Source: Streptomyces tuirus | GTDB taxonomy: Bacteria > Actinomycetota > Actinomycetes > Streptomycetales > Streptomycetaceae | Reading direction: 5' to 3' | Length of the DNA stretch: 64,000 bases | NCBI RefSeq assembly: GCF_014701095.1 | Contig: NZ_AP023439.1 | Coordinates: forward strand, 4,638,001-4,702,000 | Shown: piece after piece, positions 27,391 through 35,619 of the stretch | How the letters are laid out: each line of letters opens with the position of its first letter | Position numbering within the stretch: position 1 is the first letter of the stretch | The notes under the pieces: generated by a model | Database searches by the model: none | What the model was told of the DNA's origin: nothing | Seen by the model: only the letters and a program-made list of their open reading frames with translations | Position numbers and translations under genes: made by a program

Positions 27391-29394
27391 ATGGCGGGCG
27401 TGACCGAGATGCCCGCTCGCCGACGTTCGCCGTCACCGCTGCTCACCCGGACGCGTGACCGCTCGCCCGGACTGGTCGACGGCCTCACGGCCGGCGCGCT
27501 CGCGGCGGGCCTCGGGCTCGCGTCGTTCGCCGTGCTCGTGCTGCTGCTGTGGATCCTCTCGCCGTATCCGGACAGCGGGCCCGGCGGCGCCATGCACGTG
27601 GCGGCGGCGCTGTGGCTGCTGGCGCACGGTGCCGAGCTGGTCCGCACCGACACGCTCTCCGGCGTCCCCGCCCCCCTCGGCCTCCCGCCGCTGCTGCTGC
27701 TCGCCCTGCCGGTGTGGCTGCTGCACCGGGCGGCCCGGGACGCCACGGACGGCGGAGGAGCAGACGAGGACGACGACAACGACGACGAGCACGGCTATGG
27801 CTACGGCTACGGCCATGCAGAGGACCTCACCGTTGCCGCGGGCCGGCCCCTGGCCTCCCCCCGCACCGCGTGGACGAGCGTCGTCCTCGGCTACCTCGCC
27901 GTCGCCGTGCCCGCCGCCCTCTACGCCGCCGACGGTGCGCTGCGGCCGTCGTGGGTGTGGACCGGGGTGTGCATCCCGCTGGTCGCCGTCGTGGCGGCGG
28001 GGGCGGGCGTCTGGTCGGCGTACGGCCGTCCGGGCCGGCCGCTGCGGCGGCTGCTGGGCGTGCTGCCGGCGGGAGTGCGCCCGCTGGTGCTCGGCCCGGA
28101 CGGACGCCCCGGTGTCGCCGCCCGGGCCTCGGCGGCCGGGGTGGCGGTGCTCCTCGGGGGTGGTGCGCTGCTGGTGGTGGTGTCGCTGGCGTGGCACGGG
28201 GCGGCGGCCCAGGCGTCGCTGCTCCGGCTGACCGAGGGGTGGTCGGGGCGGTTCGCCGTGCTGCTGCTGTGTGTGGCCCTGCTCCCGAACGCGGCGGTGT
28301 GGGGCGCCGCCTACGCCCTCGGCCCCGGTTTCGCCCTCGGCGCCGGCCACGCGGTCGGCCCGCTGGCCTCGGCGCCGGCGCCCTTCTTGCCGCCGTTCCC
28401 GCTGCTGGCGGCGGTACCGGAGGCGGGGCGGGGGACACCGTTGCACTGGGCGGCCGGGGCGGTGCCGGTGGTCGCCGCGGTGGCCGTGGGCTGGATCGTG
28501 GCCACGGGTGCGGTGGCAGCGGAGCGTGGTGGGACGGGGCCCGGCAGCACGCGGGCGGCCGGCTGGTCGACCGGCCGCACCGTCCGTGCCGCCGCGCTGG
28601 CGTCGGTACTGTGCGCGGCCGTGCTCGGGGCGCTGGCCGGGCTGTCGGGCGGTCCGCTCGGTGCCGGTGTGCTGTCCCGGTTCGGCCCGGTCTGGTGGCA
28701 GGCCGCCGCCGCGACGCTGGCCTGGCTGGCCATGCTCGCGATCCCGACGGCGGTGGGAGTACGGGCCTGGCGGTGCCGGTCGCCCCGGGCGGAGCAGCCG
28801 AGCATCGCCGGCCAGCGAGAGGGCAGGGCCGAGGGCACCCACGGCCCCGGGCGGCTGAGGCAGGGCGCCCGACTGGGCCGAGGCCGCTTCACGCGCACCG
28901 GAGTGGCCGGGATCGCGGGGGTGGCCGGGGGTGCGGGGGGCCTGGACGGCACCCGGGGCGGCCGACGGGCCGATGCTTTTCGGGGTGCCGAGTCGTCCGC
29001 GAGTGACGGGGACGCGGAGAGCTTTTGGATTTTGGACGGCACGGGTGGTGCTCGAGCCGCTGACGGGCCTCGGGGTGCCGGACGGACCGACGGCTCCAGG
29101 GGTGCCGGCTCGTCCGCGGGTGACGAGGACGCCGAGGCCTTCTGGGGTGGGGTTCACGGGATGCCGTCGTCGCACACCACGGACCCGGCGTCGAACGAGT
29201 CCCTCGCCCCCCACGCCCCCTACGAGCCCTCCGAACCCTACGAGCCCTCCGAGCCCTACGAGCACGACGCCCTCTACGGCCTGCGCGATCAGGACCGCGA
29301 CACAGACCTCGGGCACTACGACTTCCTGCCGTCCGACCCGGCCCCGTCCGACCCGGCCCCGTCGGACCGGTCAGCCCGGCCGGAGACCACCTGA
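27391..29394 (+). CDS. Large multi-pass membrane protein (DUF6350-like)
   Basis: A 667-aa protein whose first ~465 residues hold about ten hydrophobic helices, with an acidic loop (DEDDDNDDEHGYGYGYGHAED) near residue 125-145. The C-terminal 190 residues are disordered and contain an internal duplication (GAESSASDGDAESFW / GAGSSAGDEDAEAFW), EPSEPYEPSEPYE repeats and PSDPAPSDPAPSD. A few AT-rich codons around 28975-29035 stand out. The ATG at 27391 has GGGAG almost adjacent. A GTG at 27400 with better spacing is an alternative. The position upstream of purN is conserved in Streptomyces from memory; function unknown. Confidence 0.8.
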   Translation: MAGVTEMPARRRSPSPLLTRTRDRSPGLVDGLTAGALAAGLGLASFAVLVLLLWILSPYPDSGPGGAMHVAAALWLLAHGAELVRTDTLSGVPAPLGLPPLLLLALPVWLLHRAARDATDGGGADEDDDNDDEHGYGYGYGHAEDLTVAAGRPLASPRTAWTSVVLGYLAVAVPAALYAADGALRPSWVWTGVCIPLVAVVAAGAGVWSAYGRPGRPLRRLLGVLPAGVRPLVLGPDGRPGVAARASAAGVAVLLGGGALLVVVSLAWHGAAAQASLLRLTEGWSGRFAVLLLCVALLPNAAVWGAAYALGPGFALGAGHAVGPLASAPAPFLPPFPLLAAVPEAGRGTPLHWAAGAVPVVAAVAVGWIVATGAVAAERGGTGPGSTRAAGWSTGRTVRAAALASVLCAAVLGALAGLSGGPLGAGVLSRFGPVWWQAAAATLAWLAMLAIPTAVGVRAWRCRSPRAEQPSIAGQREGRAEGTHGPGRLRQGARLGRGRFTRTGVAGIAGVAGGAGGLDGTRGGRRADAFRGAESSASDGDAESFWILDGTGGARAADGPRGAGRTDGSRGAGSSAGDEDAEAFWGGVHGMPSSHTTDPASNESLAPHAPYEPSEPYEPSEPYEHDALYGLRDQDRDTDLGHYDFLPSDPAPSDPAPSDRSARPETT

Positions 29395-29418
29395 ACCTCA
29401 GGGGTCAGTCAGCGCTCG

Positions 29419-30216
29419 TCAGTCGTTCGTCCCCAGGAACCCCCGGAGCTCCTCCGGCAGAAGCTTGGAGCAGGACTGCTTCGCCTCGTTCGTGAGGGCG
29501 TCGCTGGTGCACGTGTAGTAGTCGCGGTAGACCAGCTGCGCCGTGAAGGTCGCGGCGACCAGGGCGATCGCCAGGGACGCCGTGACCAGACCGCTCACCG
29601 CCGCCGTCGTCTGGGGACGTCCGCCGCCCTGCTGCTCGGGGGCGGGGGAGTCCGGGTCGGGCCTGCGGGGCTTGGCGCGCAGGGAGCTGATGGCCCAGTA
29701 GAGGGCGAGCGCGCCGAGCAGCAGTGCCACGTACGGCCAGCTGAAGAGGGCGAAGAAGAAGGCCCACATGCCCGACAGCAGGGCATAGCGCGCCCGGCGC
29801 TGCGCGGGATCCGTCGGGTCCCAGCGCATGTTCGGGCCGCCGCCCTGTTGGCCGCCGCCCTGGCCCTCGGGTCCACCGCGGGGACGCTCCCCGAAGCCGC
29901 CGGGGGAGCGGCCGGGCTGCTGGTCGCTCCACTGGCTGCCCCAGGGCGAGCGGTTTCCGCCGTCGCCGTCACCGGAGCCCTGGGAGTCGTCGCCCGACGG
30001 GCGCCGCGGCTGCCAGGGCCGGTCCGGCGTGCCCTCGGGCGGCGGGGCGAAGGGGTTGTCCTCCTGGGAGCCGCGCCCCCGCCCCTGCCCGCCGTCGCCG
30101 TCCGAGGGCGCGTCGGGCGGTGAGCTGGGGCGCTCCCGCAGCAGCACGGCGCCGCGCTCCCCTCCCTGCGGCAACAGCTGGGGGAACGTGAGGAGTCGCA
30201 GGCTGCGGTCCGGCAT
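29419..30216 (-). CDS. Membrane protein with long Pro/Gly-rich N-terminus
   Basis: A 265-aa protein if the ATG at 30216 is used (MPDRSLRLLTF). The first ~130 residues are Gly/Pro/Gln/Arg-rich and disordered. A conserved part begins MRWDPTDPAQRRARYALLSG. Two hydrophobic helices (FFFALFSWPYVALLLGALAL, AVSGLVTASLAIALVAATFTA) and a C-terminal domain with two Cys (YYTCTSDAL...QSCSKLLPEE) follow, probably extracytoplasmic. The start is uncertain: no strong ribosome-binding site, and the N-terminal part could begin later. Function unknown. Confidence 0.7.
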   Translation of the reverse strand: MPDRSLRLLTFPQLLPQGGERGAVLLRERPSSPPDAPSDGDGGQGRGRGSQEDNPFAPPPEGTPDRPWQPRRPSGDDSQGSGDGDGGNRSPWGSQWSDQQPGRSPGGFGERPRGGPEGQGGGQQGGGPNMRWDPTDPAQRRARYALLSGMWAFFFALFSWPYVALLLGALALYWAISSLRAKPRRPDPDSPAPEQQGGGRPQTTAAVSGLVTASLAIALVAATFTAQLVYRDYYTCTSDALTNEAKQSCSKLLPEELRGFLGTND

Positions 30217-30521
30217 CAAGTGAGCGTCTTCCCGTTGGTGAGGAGCAATGTGTGGACAGAACGGAACGGCGTCGGACCCGGGTCCGTCACTTCCTGAACG
30301 CACCACGTCCGGACGTCGTTCCCGAACCGGCTCCGTCCAGACGCTACCTTCCGGCCCTGCCCCCGTCCCGTGGGGGCCGTCCGGTGTGCCGGTATCGTTG
30401 CTGACGGTCGACCGGTTCGTAGGCTTCCCCGTATCCGGGGACGCAAAGCATTCGTATGAATGTACAAAACGCTGAGCGCCGACCGCCTTGGACAGACGCT
30501 TCCCCGAGAAAGGCCCCCACC
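30217..30521. other. Divergent intergenic region upstream of purN
   Basis: About 305 bp. It contains CCCCGTATCCGGGG, a short hairpin near 30428-30441, and an AT-richer stretch CATTCGTATGAATGTACAAA at 30449-30468 that includes the inverted repeat CATTCGTATGAATG. Either could be part of the purNH promoter. I see no ZTP or purine riboswitch here, unlike upstream of glyA. Confidence 0.45.
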
Positions 30522-31160
30522 GTGGCCGCCAAGCCCGTGGCCCCGCGCGCCAAGCGCCTCGTCGTGCTGGTCTCCGGATCCGGCACCAACCTCCAGGCGC
30601 TGCTCGACGAGATCGCCGCCGTCGGCGCACCGGAGTACGGGGCCGAGATCGTGGCCGTCGGTGCGGACCGCGAGGGCATCGAGGGGCTGGCGCGGGCCGA
30701 GCGCGCCGGGCTGCCGGCCTTCGTGTGCAAGGTCAGGGACCACGGCAGCCGCGAGGAGTGGGACGCCGCCCTCGCCGAGGCAGTCGCGGCGTACGAGCCC
30801 GACCTCGTCGTCTCCGCCGGGTTCATGAAGATCGTCGGCAAGGAGTTCCTCGCGCGGTTCGGCGGGCGGTTCGTCAACACGCACCCCGCGCTCCTGCCCA
30901 GTTTCCCGGGAGCCCACGGCGTGCGGGACGCGCTCGCGTACGGCGCCAAGGTCACCGGCTGCACCGTCCACTTCGTCGACGACGGCGTCGACACCGGGCC
31001 GATCATCGCGCAGGGCGTGGTGGAGATCCGGGACGAGGACGACGAAGGCGCTCTGCACGAGCGCATCAAGGAAGTCGAGCGAAGGCTGCTCGTCGAGGTC
31101 GTGGGGCGCCTCGCCCGCAACGGCCATCGCATTGAGGGACGAAAGGTAGTTATCCAGTGA
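30522..31160 (+). CDS. purN: Phosphoribosylglycinamide formyltransferase (GART)
   Basis: A 212-aa enzyme transferring formyl from 10-formyl-THF to GAR in purine synthesis. The N-terminus is VVLVSGSGTNLQALLD. The catalytic His and Asp lie in FVNTHPALLPSFPGAHG and VHFVDDGVDTGPIIAQ. The GTG at 30522 is chosen because GAGAAAGG lies upstream and conservation starts at once. The ATG at 30456 would add 22 residues. The stop overlaps the purH start (GTGA). Confidence 0.95.
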   Translation: MAAKPVAPRAKRLVVLVSGSGTNLQALLDEIAAVGAPEYGAEIVAVGADREGIEGLARAERAGLPAFVCKVRDHGSREEWDAALAEAVAAYEPDLVVSAGFMKIVGKEFLARFGGRFVNTHPALLPSFPGAHGVRDALAYGAKVTGCTVHFVDDGVDTGPIIAQGVVEIRDEDDEGALHERIKEVERRLLVEVVGRLARNGHRIEGRKVVIQ

Positions 31161-32722
31161 CCGCCGAGAGCAACAAGCGGCCCCTTCGCCGGGCGCTCGT
31201 CAGCGTCTACGACAAGACCGGTCTTGAGGACCTCGCGCGCGGGCTCCACGAGGCCGGGGTCGAGCTCGTCTCCACCGGCTCCACCGCCGCGAAGATCGCC
31301 GCTGCCGGCGTCCCCGTCACCAAGGTCGAGGAGCTCACCGGCTTCCCCGAGTGCCTGGACGGCCGGGTCAAGACCCTGCACCCGCGCGTGCACGCGGGCA
31401 TCCTCGCCGACCTGCGCCTGGACAGCCACCGCGAGCAGCTCGCCGAGCTGGGTGTCGAGCCGTTCGACCTCGTCGTCGTGAACCTCTACCCGTTCCGCGA
31501 GACCGTCGCCTCCGGTGCCTCGCCCGACGAGTGCGTCGAGCAGATCGACATCGGCGGTCCGTCGATGGTCCGGGCCGCCGCCAAGAACCACCCGTCGGTC
31601 GCGGTCGTCACCAGCCCGGCCCGCTACGCCGATGTCCTCAAGGCCGTCCAGAGCGGCGGCTTCGACCTCGCCACCCGCAAGCGGCTCGCCGCCGAGGCCT
31701 TCCAGCACACGGCCGCCTACGACGTGGCCGTCGCCTCCTGGTTCGCCTCCTCCTACGCGCCGGTGGACGAGTCGGAGTTCCCCGACTTCCTCGGCGCCAC
31801 CTGGGAGCGCGAGCACACCCTGCGCTACGGCGAGAACCCGCACCAGCCCGCCGCGCTCTACGTCTCCCCGGAGGGCGGCGGCCTCGCCCAGGCCGAGCAG
31901 CTGCACGGCAAGGAGATGTCGTACAACAACTACACGGACACGGACGCCGCCCGCCGTGCCGCGTACGACCACGCCGAGCCCTGTGTCGCGATCATCAAGC
32001 ACGCCAACCCCTGCGGCATCGCCGTCGGCGCGGATGTCGCCGAGGCGCACCGCAAGGCGCACGCCTGTGACCCGCTGTCGGCGTTCGGCGGCGTGATCGC
32101 GGTCAACCGCCCGGTCAGCAAGGAGATGGCGGAGCAGGTCGCGGAGATCTTCACCGAGGTCATCGTCGCGCCCGACTACGAGGACGGGGCCCTTGAGGCC
32201 CTCACCAAGAAGAAGAACATCCGCGTGCTGCGCTGCGCCGACGGACCGGCCGCGCCCGTCGAGGTCAAGCCGATCGACGGCGGCGCGCTGCTCCAGGTCA
32301 CCGACCGCCTCCAGGCCGACGGCGACGACCCGGCCAACTGGACGCTGGCGACCGGCGAGGCGCTCAGCGCCGACGAGCTGGCCGAGCTGGCGTTCGCCTG
32401 GAGGGCCTGTCGCGCGGTGAAGTCCAACGCGATCCTGCTCGCCAAGGACGGCGCCTCGGTCGGCGTCGGCATGGGGCAGGTCAACCGGGTGGACTCCGCG
32501 AAGCTGGCCGTCGAGCGGGCCGGTGCCGAGCGTGCCGCTGGCGCTTACGCCGCCTCCGACGCGTTCTTCCCCTTCCCGGACGGCCTGGAGATCCTCACCG
32601 CCGCCGGAGTCAAGGCCGTGGTCCAGCCCGGCGGTTCGGTCCGTGACGAGCTGGTCGTGGAGGCCGCGCAGAAGGCCGGCGTCACGATGTACTTCACGGG
32701 TACGCGGCACTTCTTCCACTGA
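31157..32722 (+). CDS. purH: Bifunctional AICAR transformylase / IMP cyclohydrolase
   Basis: A 521-aa enzyme for the last two steps to IMP. The N-terminal MGS-like cyclohydrolase domain has VSTGSTAAKIAAAGV and GRVKTLHPRVHAGIL. The C-terminal AICAR transformylase domain has LRYGENPHQPAALY, the catalytic Lys-His in AIIKHANPCGIA, DPLSAFGGVIAVN and ends FFPFPDGLEI...TGTRHFFH. The GTG start overlaps the purN stop by 4 bp. The last codons (TCTTCCAC-TGA) are the first unit of an 18-nt tandem repeat. It should be fed by 10-formyl-THF from FolD encoded downstream. Confidence 0.97.
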   Translation: MTAESNKRPLRRALVSVYDKTGLEDLARGLHEAGVELVSTGSTAAKIAAAGVPVTKVEELTGFPECLDGRVKTLHPRVHAGILADLRLDSHREQLAELGVEPFDLVVVNLYPFRETVASGASPDECVEQIDIGGPSMVRAAAKNHPSVAVVTSPARYADVLKAVQSGGFDLATRKRLAAEAFQHTAAYDVAVASWFASSYAPVDESEFPDFLGATWEREHTLRYGENPHQPAALYVSPEGGGLAQAEQLHGKEMSYNNYTDTDAARRAAYDHAEPCVAIIKHANPCGIAVGADVAEAHRKAHACDPLSAFGGVIAVNRPVSKEMAEQVAEIFTEVIVAPDYEDGALEALTKKKNIRVLRCADGPAAPVEVKPIDGGALLQVTDRLQADGDDPANWTLATGEALSADELAELAFAWRACRAVKSNAILLAKDGASVGVGMGQVNRVDSAKLAVERAGAERAAGAYAASDAFFPFPDGLEILTAAGVKAVVQPGGSVRDELVVEAAQKAGVTMYFTGTRHFFH

Positions 32723-32764
32723 GTCCGTCTCTTCCACTGAACCCGTCTCTTCCACTAGTCCGTC
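32712..32764 (+). repeat. 18-nt tandem repeat including the purH stop codon
   Basis: TCTTCCACTGAGTCCGTC (32712-32729), TCTTCCACTGAACCCGTC (32730-32747) and TCTTCCACTAGTCCGTC (32748-32764) are three consecutive units. The first contains the purH stop; the second keeps TGA and the third has TAG instead. The pattern is like the arrays at 13435 and 25797. Confidence 0.9.
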
Positions 32765-32767
32765 GAC

Positions 32768-32801
32768 GGAGCGGGCCGGCGCAACCCCGCCGGCCCGCTC
32801 C
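32768..32801. terminator. Terminator after purH (bidirectional position)
   Basis: GGAGCGGGCCGGCG (32768-32781) pairs perfectly with CGCCGGCCCGCTCC (32788-32801) around CAACCC. This 14-bp stem lies between the convergent purH and kinase genes. Confidence 0.85.
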
Positions 32802-32882
32802 GCCGTCTCAGGCGTCAGACCTCGTACCGCCCGGTCTCCAGGGTCGTCCTCTGACGCCGGGTCAACGCCCTTGTCAGCGACG

Positions 32883-34508
32883 TCACTTCCGGCTGTCGGG
32901 CGCGTACTCCTCGAGGAAGTGGGCGACGCGGTCGGCATAGGCGCGGACGTCCGGGGGCACGCCCTTCGTCGCGTTCACCGTGCGGTACGACGTGCGGTAC
33001 GCGGAGGCGATCAGGACTTGCCGGTCGCCGGGCAGGCCCTCGTGCAGGCGCGGGGCGATCCAGCACAGGTAGCGGCCCATCGCCGGGATGGACTCGGCGG
33101 GCGGGAAGGGCGGCCGGGGGACCGTCTCGCCGGGGGTGCCGTCCTCGTTCATCCACCAGCGCAGGACGCGCGGGGTCCAGCGGGCGATGCCGTACTCGTT
33201 GTGGTCGGGGTCGGAGAGATCCGGGTCGAAGTCGCTCTCCACCTTCAGCATGGCGGCGATCAGGACCGGCGTGACCTCCTTCTGGTCGCAGTCGTGCGCC
33301 GTCTCGACGATCAGCAGCCGGTAGGCGGGCGGAACGCCCCGGTCGGTGCGGAGCTCGGAGGCGCCGTACGCGGCGGCGGAGACGTTCGCGGACGCGCCGG
33401 ATCCGGTGGTGCCGCCGCCGGCCCCGCCGGCACCCGCCCGGACGCTGATGCCGTAGGCGAGGGCGGCCAGGGCCGCGGCGGCCCCGGCCAGGACGGCCGC
33501 GACGGCCCCGCGGCGCAAGCGGCGGCGGGCAGGGCGCAGACGGCGGGCAGGGTGCAGACGGCGGGCGGTGCTCAGACGGCGGGCGGTGTGCAGACGGGGC
33601 AGGCCGAAGACGTGCCGGTCCGGGCCCGCGGCCGCCGTCACCCGGCGCAGCAGCACGGTGCCGCCGATGCGCTGCCGGTGCGTCCGGGTCAGGCAGGCGC
33701 GCACGATCTCCCGCCACTCCTCGGGCAGTTCCGGCGACAGGCGCAGTTCGTCGGCGCCGCGGGCGTAGGCCGCCGCCGCGTCGCGCCGGGCGGTCGAGGT
33801 GGCGCCGGGCAGCGGGAAGGTGCCGGTGAGCACGAGGTGGGCGAGGACACCGAAGGCCCAGATGTCGGCGGACGGGCGGATACGGCGGCCCCGTTCGCCG
33901 ATCTCGGTCCAGAGCAGTTCCGGCGGGGTGTAGTCGGGGGTGGAGAAGGCCGGCGTGTAGGCGTGGGTGCCCTCCAGCTCCGCAGCCATGTTGAAGTCGG
34001 CGAGGCGCACCGAACCGTCCGCCATCAGCAGCACGTTGGCCGGCTTCAGATCGCCGTGCACCCAGCCGGCGCCGTGCAACTGGGCGAGTCCCTCGGCGAT
34101 CTGGGCGAGCAGCGCGGGGCCGGACGCGGGCCGGGGCGTCGCGGCGAGCAGCGCCGACAGGGAGCCCTCGGCACGCTCCAGGACGAGGACGGTGGCGCCG
34201 TCCAGCTCCGGCCGGCCCGGGTCGTCGACCGTCAGCGTCTGGTACATCCGCAGCAGCCGCGGATGCCGCAGCCGCCGGTACAGCTCGACCTCCCGCTCGG
34301 CCAGTTCGCGCAGGTGGGTCAGCCGGCGGGGCGTGGCCGTCCCGGTGGGCAGGAACTTCAGCGCGGCCGTGGGCGGCAGTCCGGTGCCGTCACCGACGCG
34401 CCGGGCCGCGTACACACTGCCGAAGGCGCCCGTCGCGATGGGCTCACGCACCTCCCAGCCGCCGACCCGGTAGCCCTTGGGCACGGGTACGGCGTACGCC
34501 TCGGTCAC
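32883..34508 (-). CDS. Ser/Thr protein kinase fused to an extracytoplasmic lytic-transglycosylase-like domain
   Basis: A 541-aa membrane kinase. The kinase domain (about 18-290) has the Gly loop TGAFGSVYAARR, a Lys in AALKFLP, the catalytic loop WVHGDLKPANVLL (HGD in place of HRD) and the metal motif LADFNMA (DFN in place of DFG). After a juxtamembrane Arg-rich repeat (TARRLSTARRLHPARRLRPA) is one transmembrane helix (AVAAVLAGAAAALAALAYGI). The C-terminal 130 residues resemble an SLT/lysozyme-fold domain with Glu in MLKVESDFDPDLSD and the YGIARWTP block. The GTG at 34508 overlaps the stop of an upstream small ORF. The wall domain may act as a sensor of glycan or still cut it. Confidence 0.85.
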   Translation of the reverse strand: MTEAYAVPVPKGYRVGGWEVREPIATGAFGSVYAARRVGDGTGLPPTAALKFLPTGTATPRRLTHLRELAEREVELYRRLRHPRLLRMYQTLTVDDPGRPELDGATVLVLERAEGSLSALLAATPRPASGPALLAQIAEGLAQLHGAGWVHGDLKPANVLLMADGSVRLADFNMAAELEGTHAYTPAFSTPDYTPPELLWTEIGERGRRIRPSADIWAFGVLAHLVLTGTFPLPGATSTARRDAAAAYARGADELRLSPELPEEWREIVRACLTRTHRQRIGGTVLLRRVTAAAGPDRHVFGLPRLHTARRLSTARRLHPARRLRPARRRLRRGAVAAVLAGAAAALAALAYGISVRAGAGGAGGGTTGSGASANVSAAAYGASELRTDRGVPPAYRLLIVETAHDCDQKEVTPVLIAAMLKVESDFDPDLSDPDHNEYGIARWTPRVLRWWMNEDGTPGETVPRPPFPPAESIPAMGRYLCWIAPRLHEGLPGDRQVLIASAYRTSYRTVNATKGVPPDVRAYADRVAHFLEEYAPDSRK

Positions 34509-34630
34509 CGGATCGGCCCGGCCGGACGAAGGCCGCCGAAGAGCCGGAAGGCGCCGCGCGCGAGCCTGTCGGGGGTGCGGTCTCGCTCGTCCTCCGTGGT
34601 CGGCGGAGGTACCACGATGATGCTGTACAA
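34505..34630 (-). CDS. 41-aa small ORF coupled to the kinase
   Basis: A TTG at 34630 with GGGGAGAG about 4 nt upstream opens a 41-residue frame (LYSIIVVPPPTTEDERD..., ending GLRPAGPIR). Its TGA overlaps the kinase GTG (GTGA). The peptide has a hydrophobic start and an acidic/basic middle. The kinase itself has no ribosome-binding site, so coupling would explain its translation. No domain was recognised; this is inference from layout. Confidence 0.42.
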   Translation of the reverse strand: MYSIIVVPPPTTEDERDRTPDRLARGAFRLFGGLRPAGPIR

Positions 34631-34766
34631 GGTGCTCTCCCCGTGCCTGAACAGCTACCACCGTCAGGGTAGGGCGACGCACCAGGGCCGTGCCCCCCTC
34701 GTACGGGTGAGACACGGCCCTTGGATGTGATTGGCGCGAACTGGTCCGGTCGTCGACCGGGTCCGT

Positions 34767-35345
34767 TCAGTACCGGGGGCGGTTGAACCAGGCCTTGCCG
34801 TTGGCATTGCCGACGAACACGGCCACCAGGATGGCGAGAACGGTGTGCACCAGGCCCACGATGACGAACGGGTAGATGCCGAGGACCGCCGTGATGATGG
34901 CGAAGACCAGGATGGTGACCCGGGCGCCGTTGCCGCCGTTCTTGAACTTGGTCGCCAGGACGGCCGCGAACACCAGCCAGGCCAGGCCGAACACCACGTA
35001 GCCCCAGATCAGGCCGGTCGAGTCACCGACCAGGTCCTGGAAGGCGGTGTTGTCCTTGAGGGACTCGTCGTCCTTCGCGGCGTTGAGGGCCACGGCGGAG
35101 AAGGCGAAGAGGGCCACGCCGAGGACCTGCAGACCGACGATCACCCAGAGCATCACGCGGGCCGCGCCCACCGAGCCGGGCATGGTGGTCGGGGCGGCCG
35201 GGCCGCCGTAGGGGGAGACCGGAGGGGCCTGCGGGTAGCCGTAACCGGGCGCCTGTCCCTGGCCCTGCGGGTATCCGTAGCCCGGCTGCTGCGGCTGCTG
35301 CCCCTGGGGAGCGCCGTAGGGGTTGTTCGGGTCGCCGTAGCTCAT
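34767..35345 (-). CDS. Four-helix membrane protein with Tyr/Gln/Pro/Gly-rich N-terminus
   Basis: A 192-aa protein. The first 60 residues are a PYGAPQGQQPQQPGYGYPQ-type low-complexity tail, common in actinobacterial envelope proteins. Four hydrophobic helices follow (about residues 63-85, 107-130, 140-160 and 165-182). The ATG at 35345 follows GGAGGAAAG. It ends KAWFNRPRY. I recognise no function. Divergent from folD. Confidence 0.82.
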   Translation of the reverse strand: MSYGDPNNPYGAPQGQQPQQPGYGYPQGQGQAPGYGYPQAPPVSPYGGPAAPTTMPGSVGAARVMLWVIVGLQVLGVALFAFSAVALNAAKDDESLKDNTAFQDLVGDSTGLIWGYVVFGLAWLVFAAVLATKFKNGGNGARVTILVFAIITAVLGIYPFVIVGLVHTVLAILVAVFVGNANGKAWFNRPRY

Positions 35346-35619
35346 GGGGGCTTTCCTCCGTTGGTCCTTGTGCGGGGACGACGCGTGACATCCGCACGGA
35401 GGAAAACCTTCAGTATTGCGACCGTCCCCCCGTTGAGCTGCCCGCGGCACTTGTCATGTCATCGTTCTGCACCACTGACCGGCTTGTCCAGCCGCATTCC
35501 CGATGTGTTGTGCAAGTGCAACATCACCGATCATGGGCGGATACGGGGTGGGGGAGCCCCCGGTGCCCGGATTGCGGGCGGATTGGAACCGCGGCGGGGT
35601 CATCCGCGAGGATGGGGTC

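Noticed and set aside
35503..35520. Imperfect palindrome TGTTGTGCAAGTGCAACA upstream of folD as a specific operator
   Set aside because: The dyad is broken by one base and matches no regulator site I can name. Mentioned only in the folD entry.
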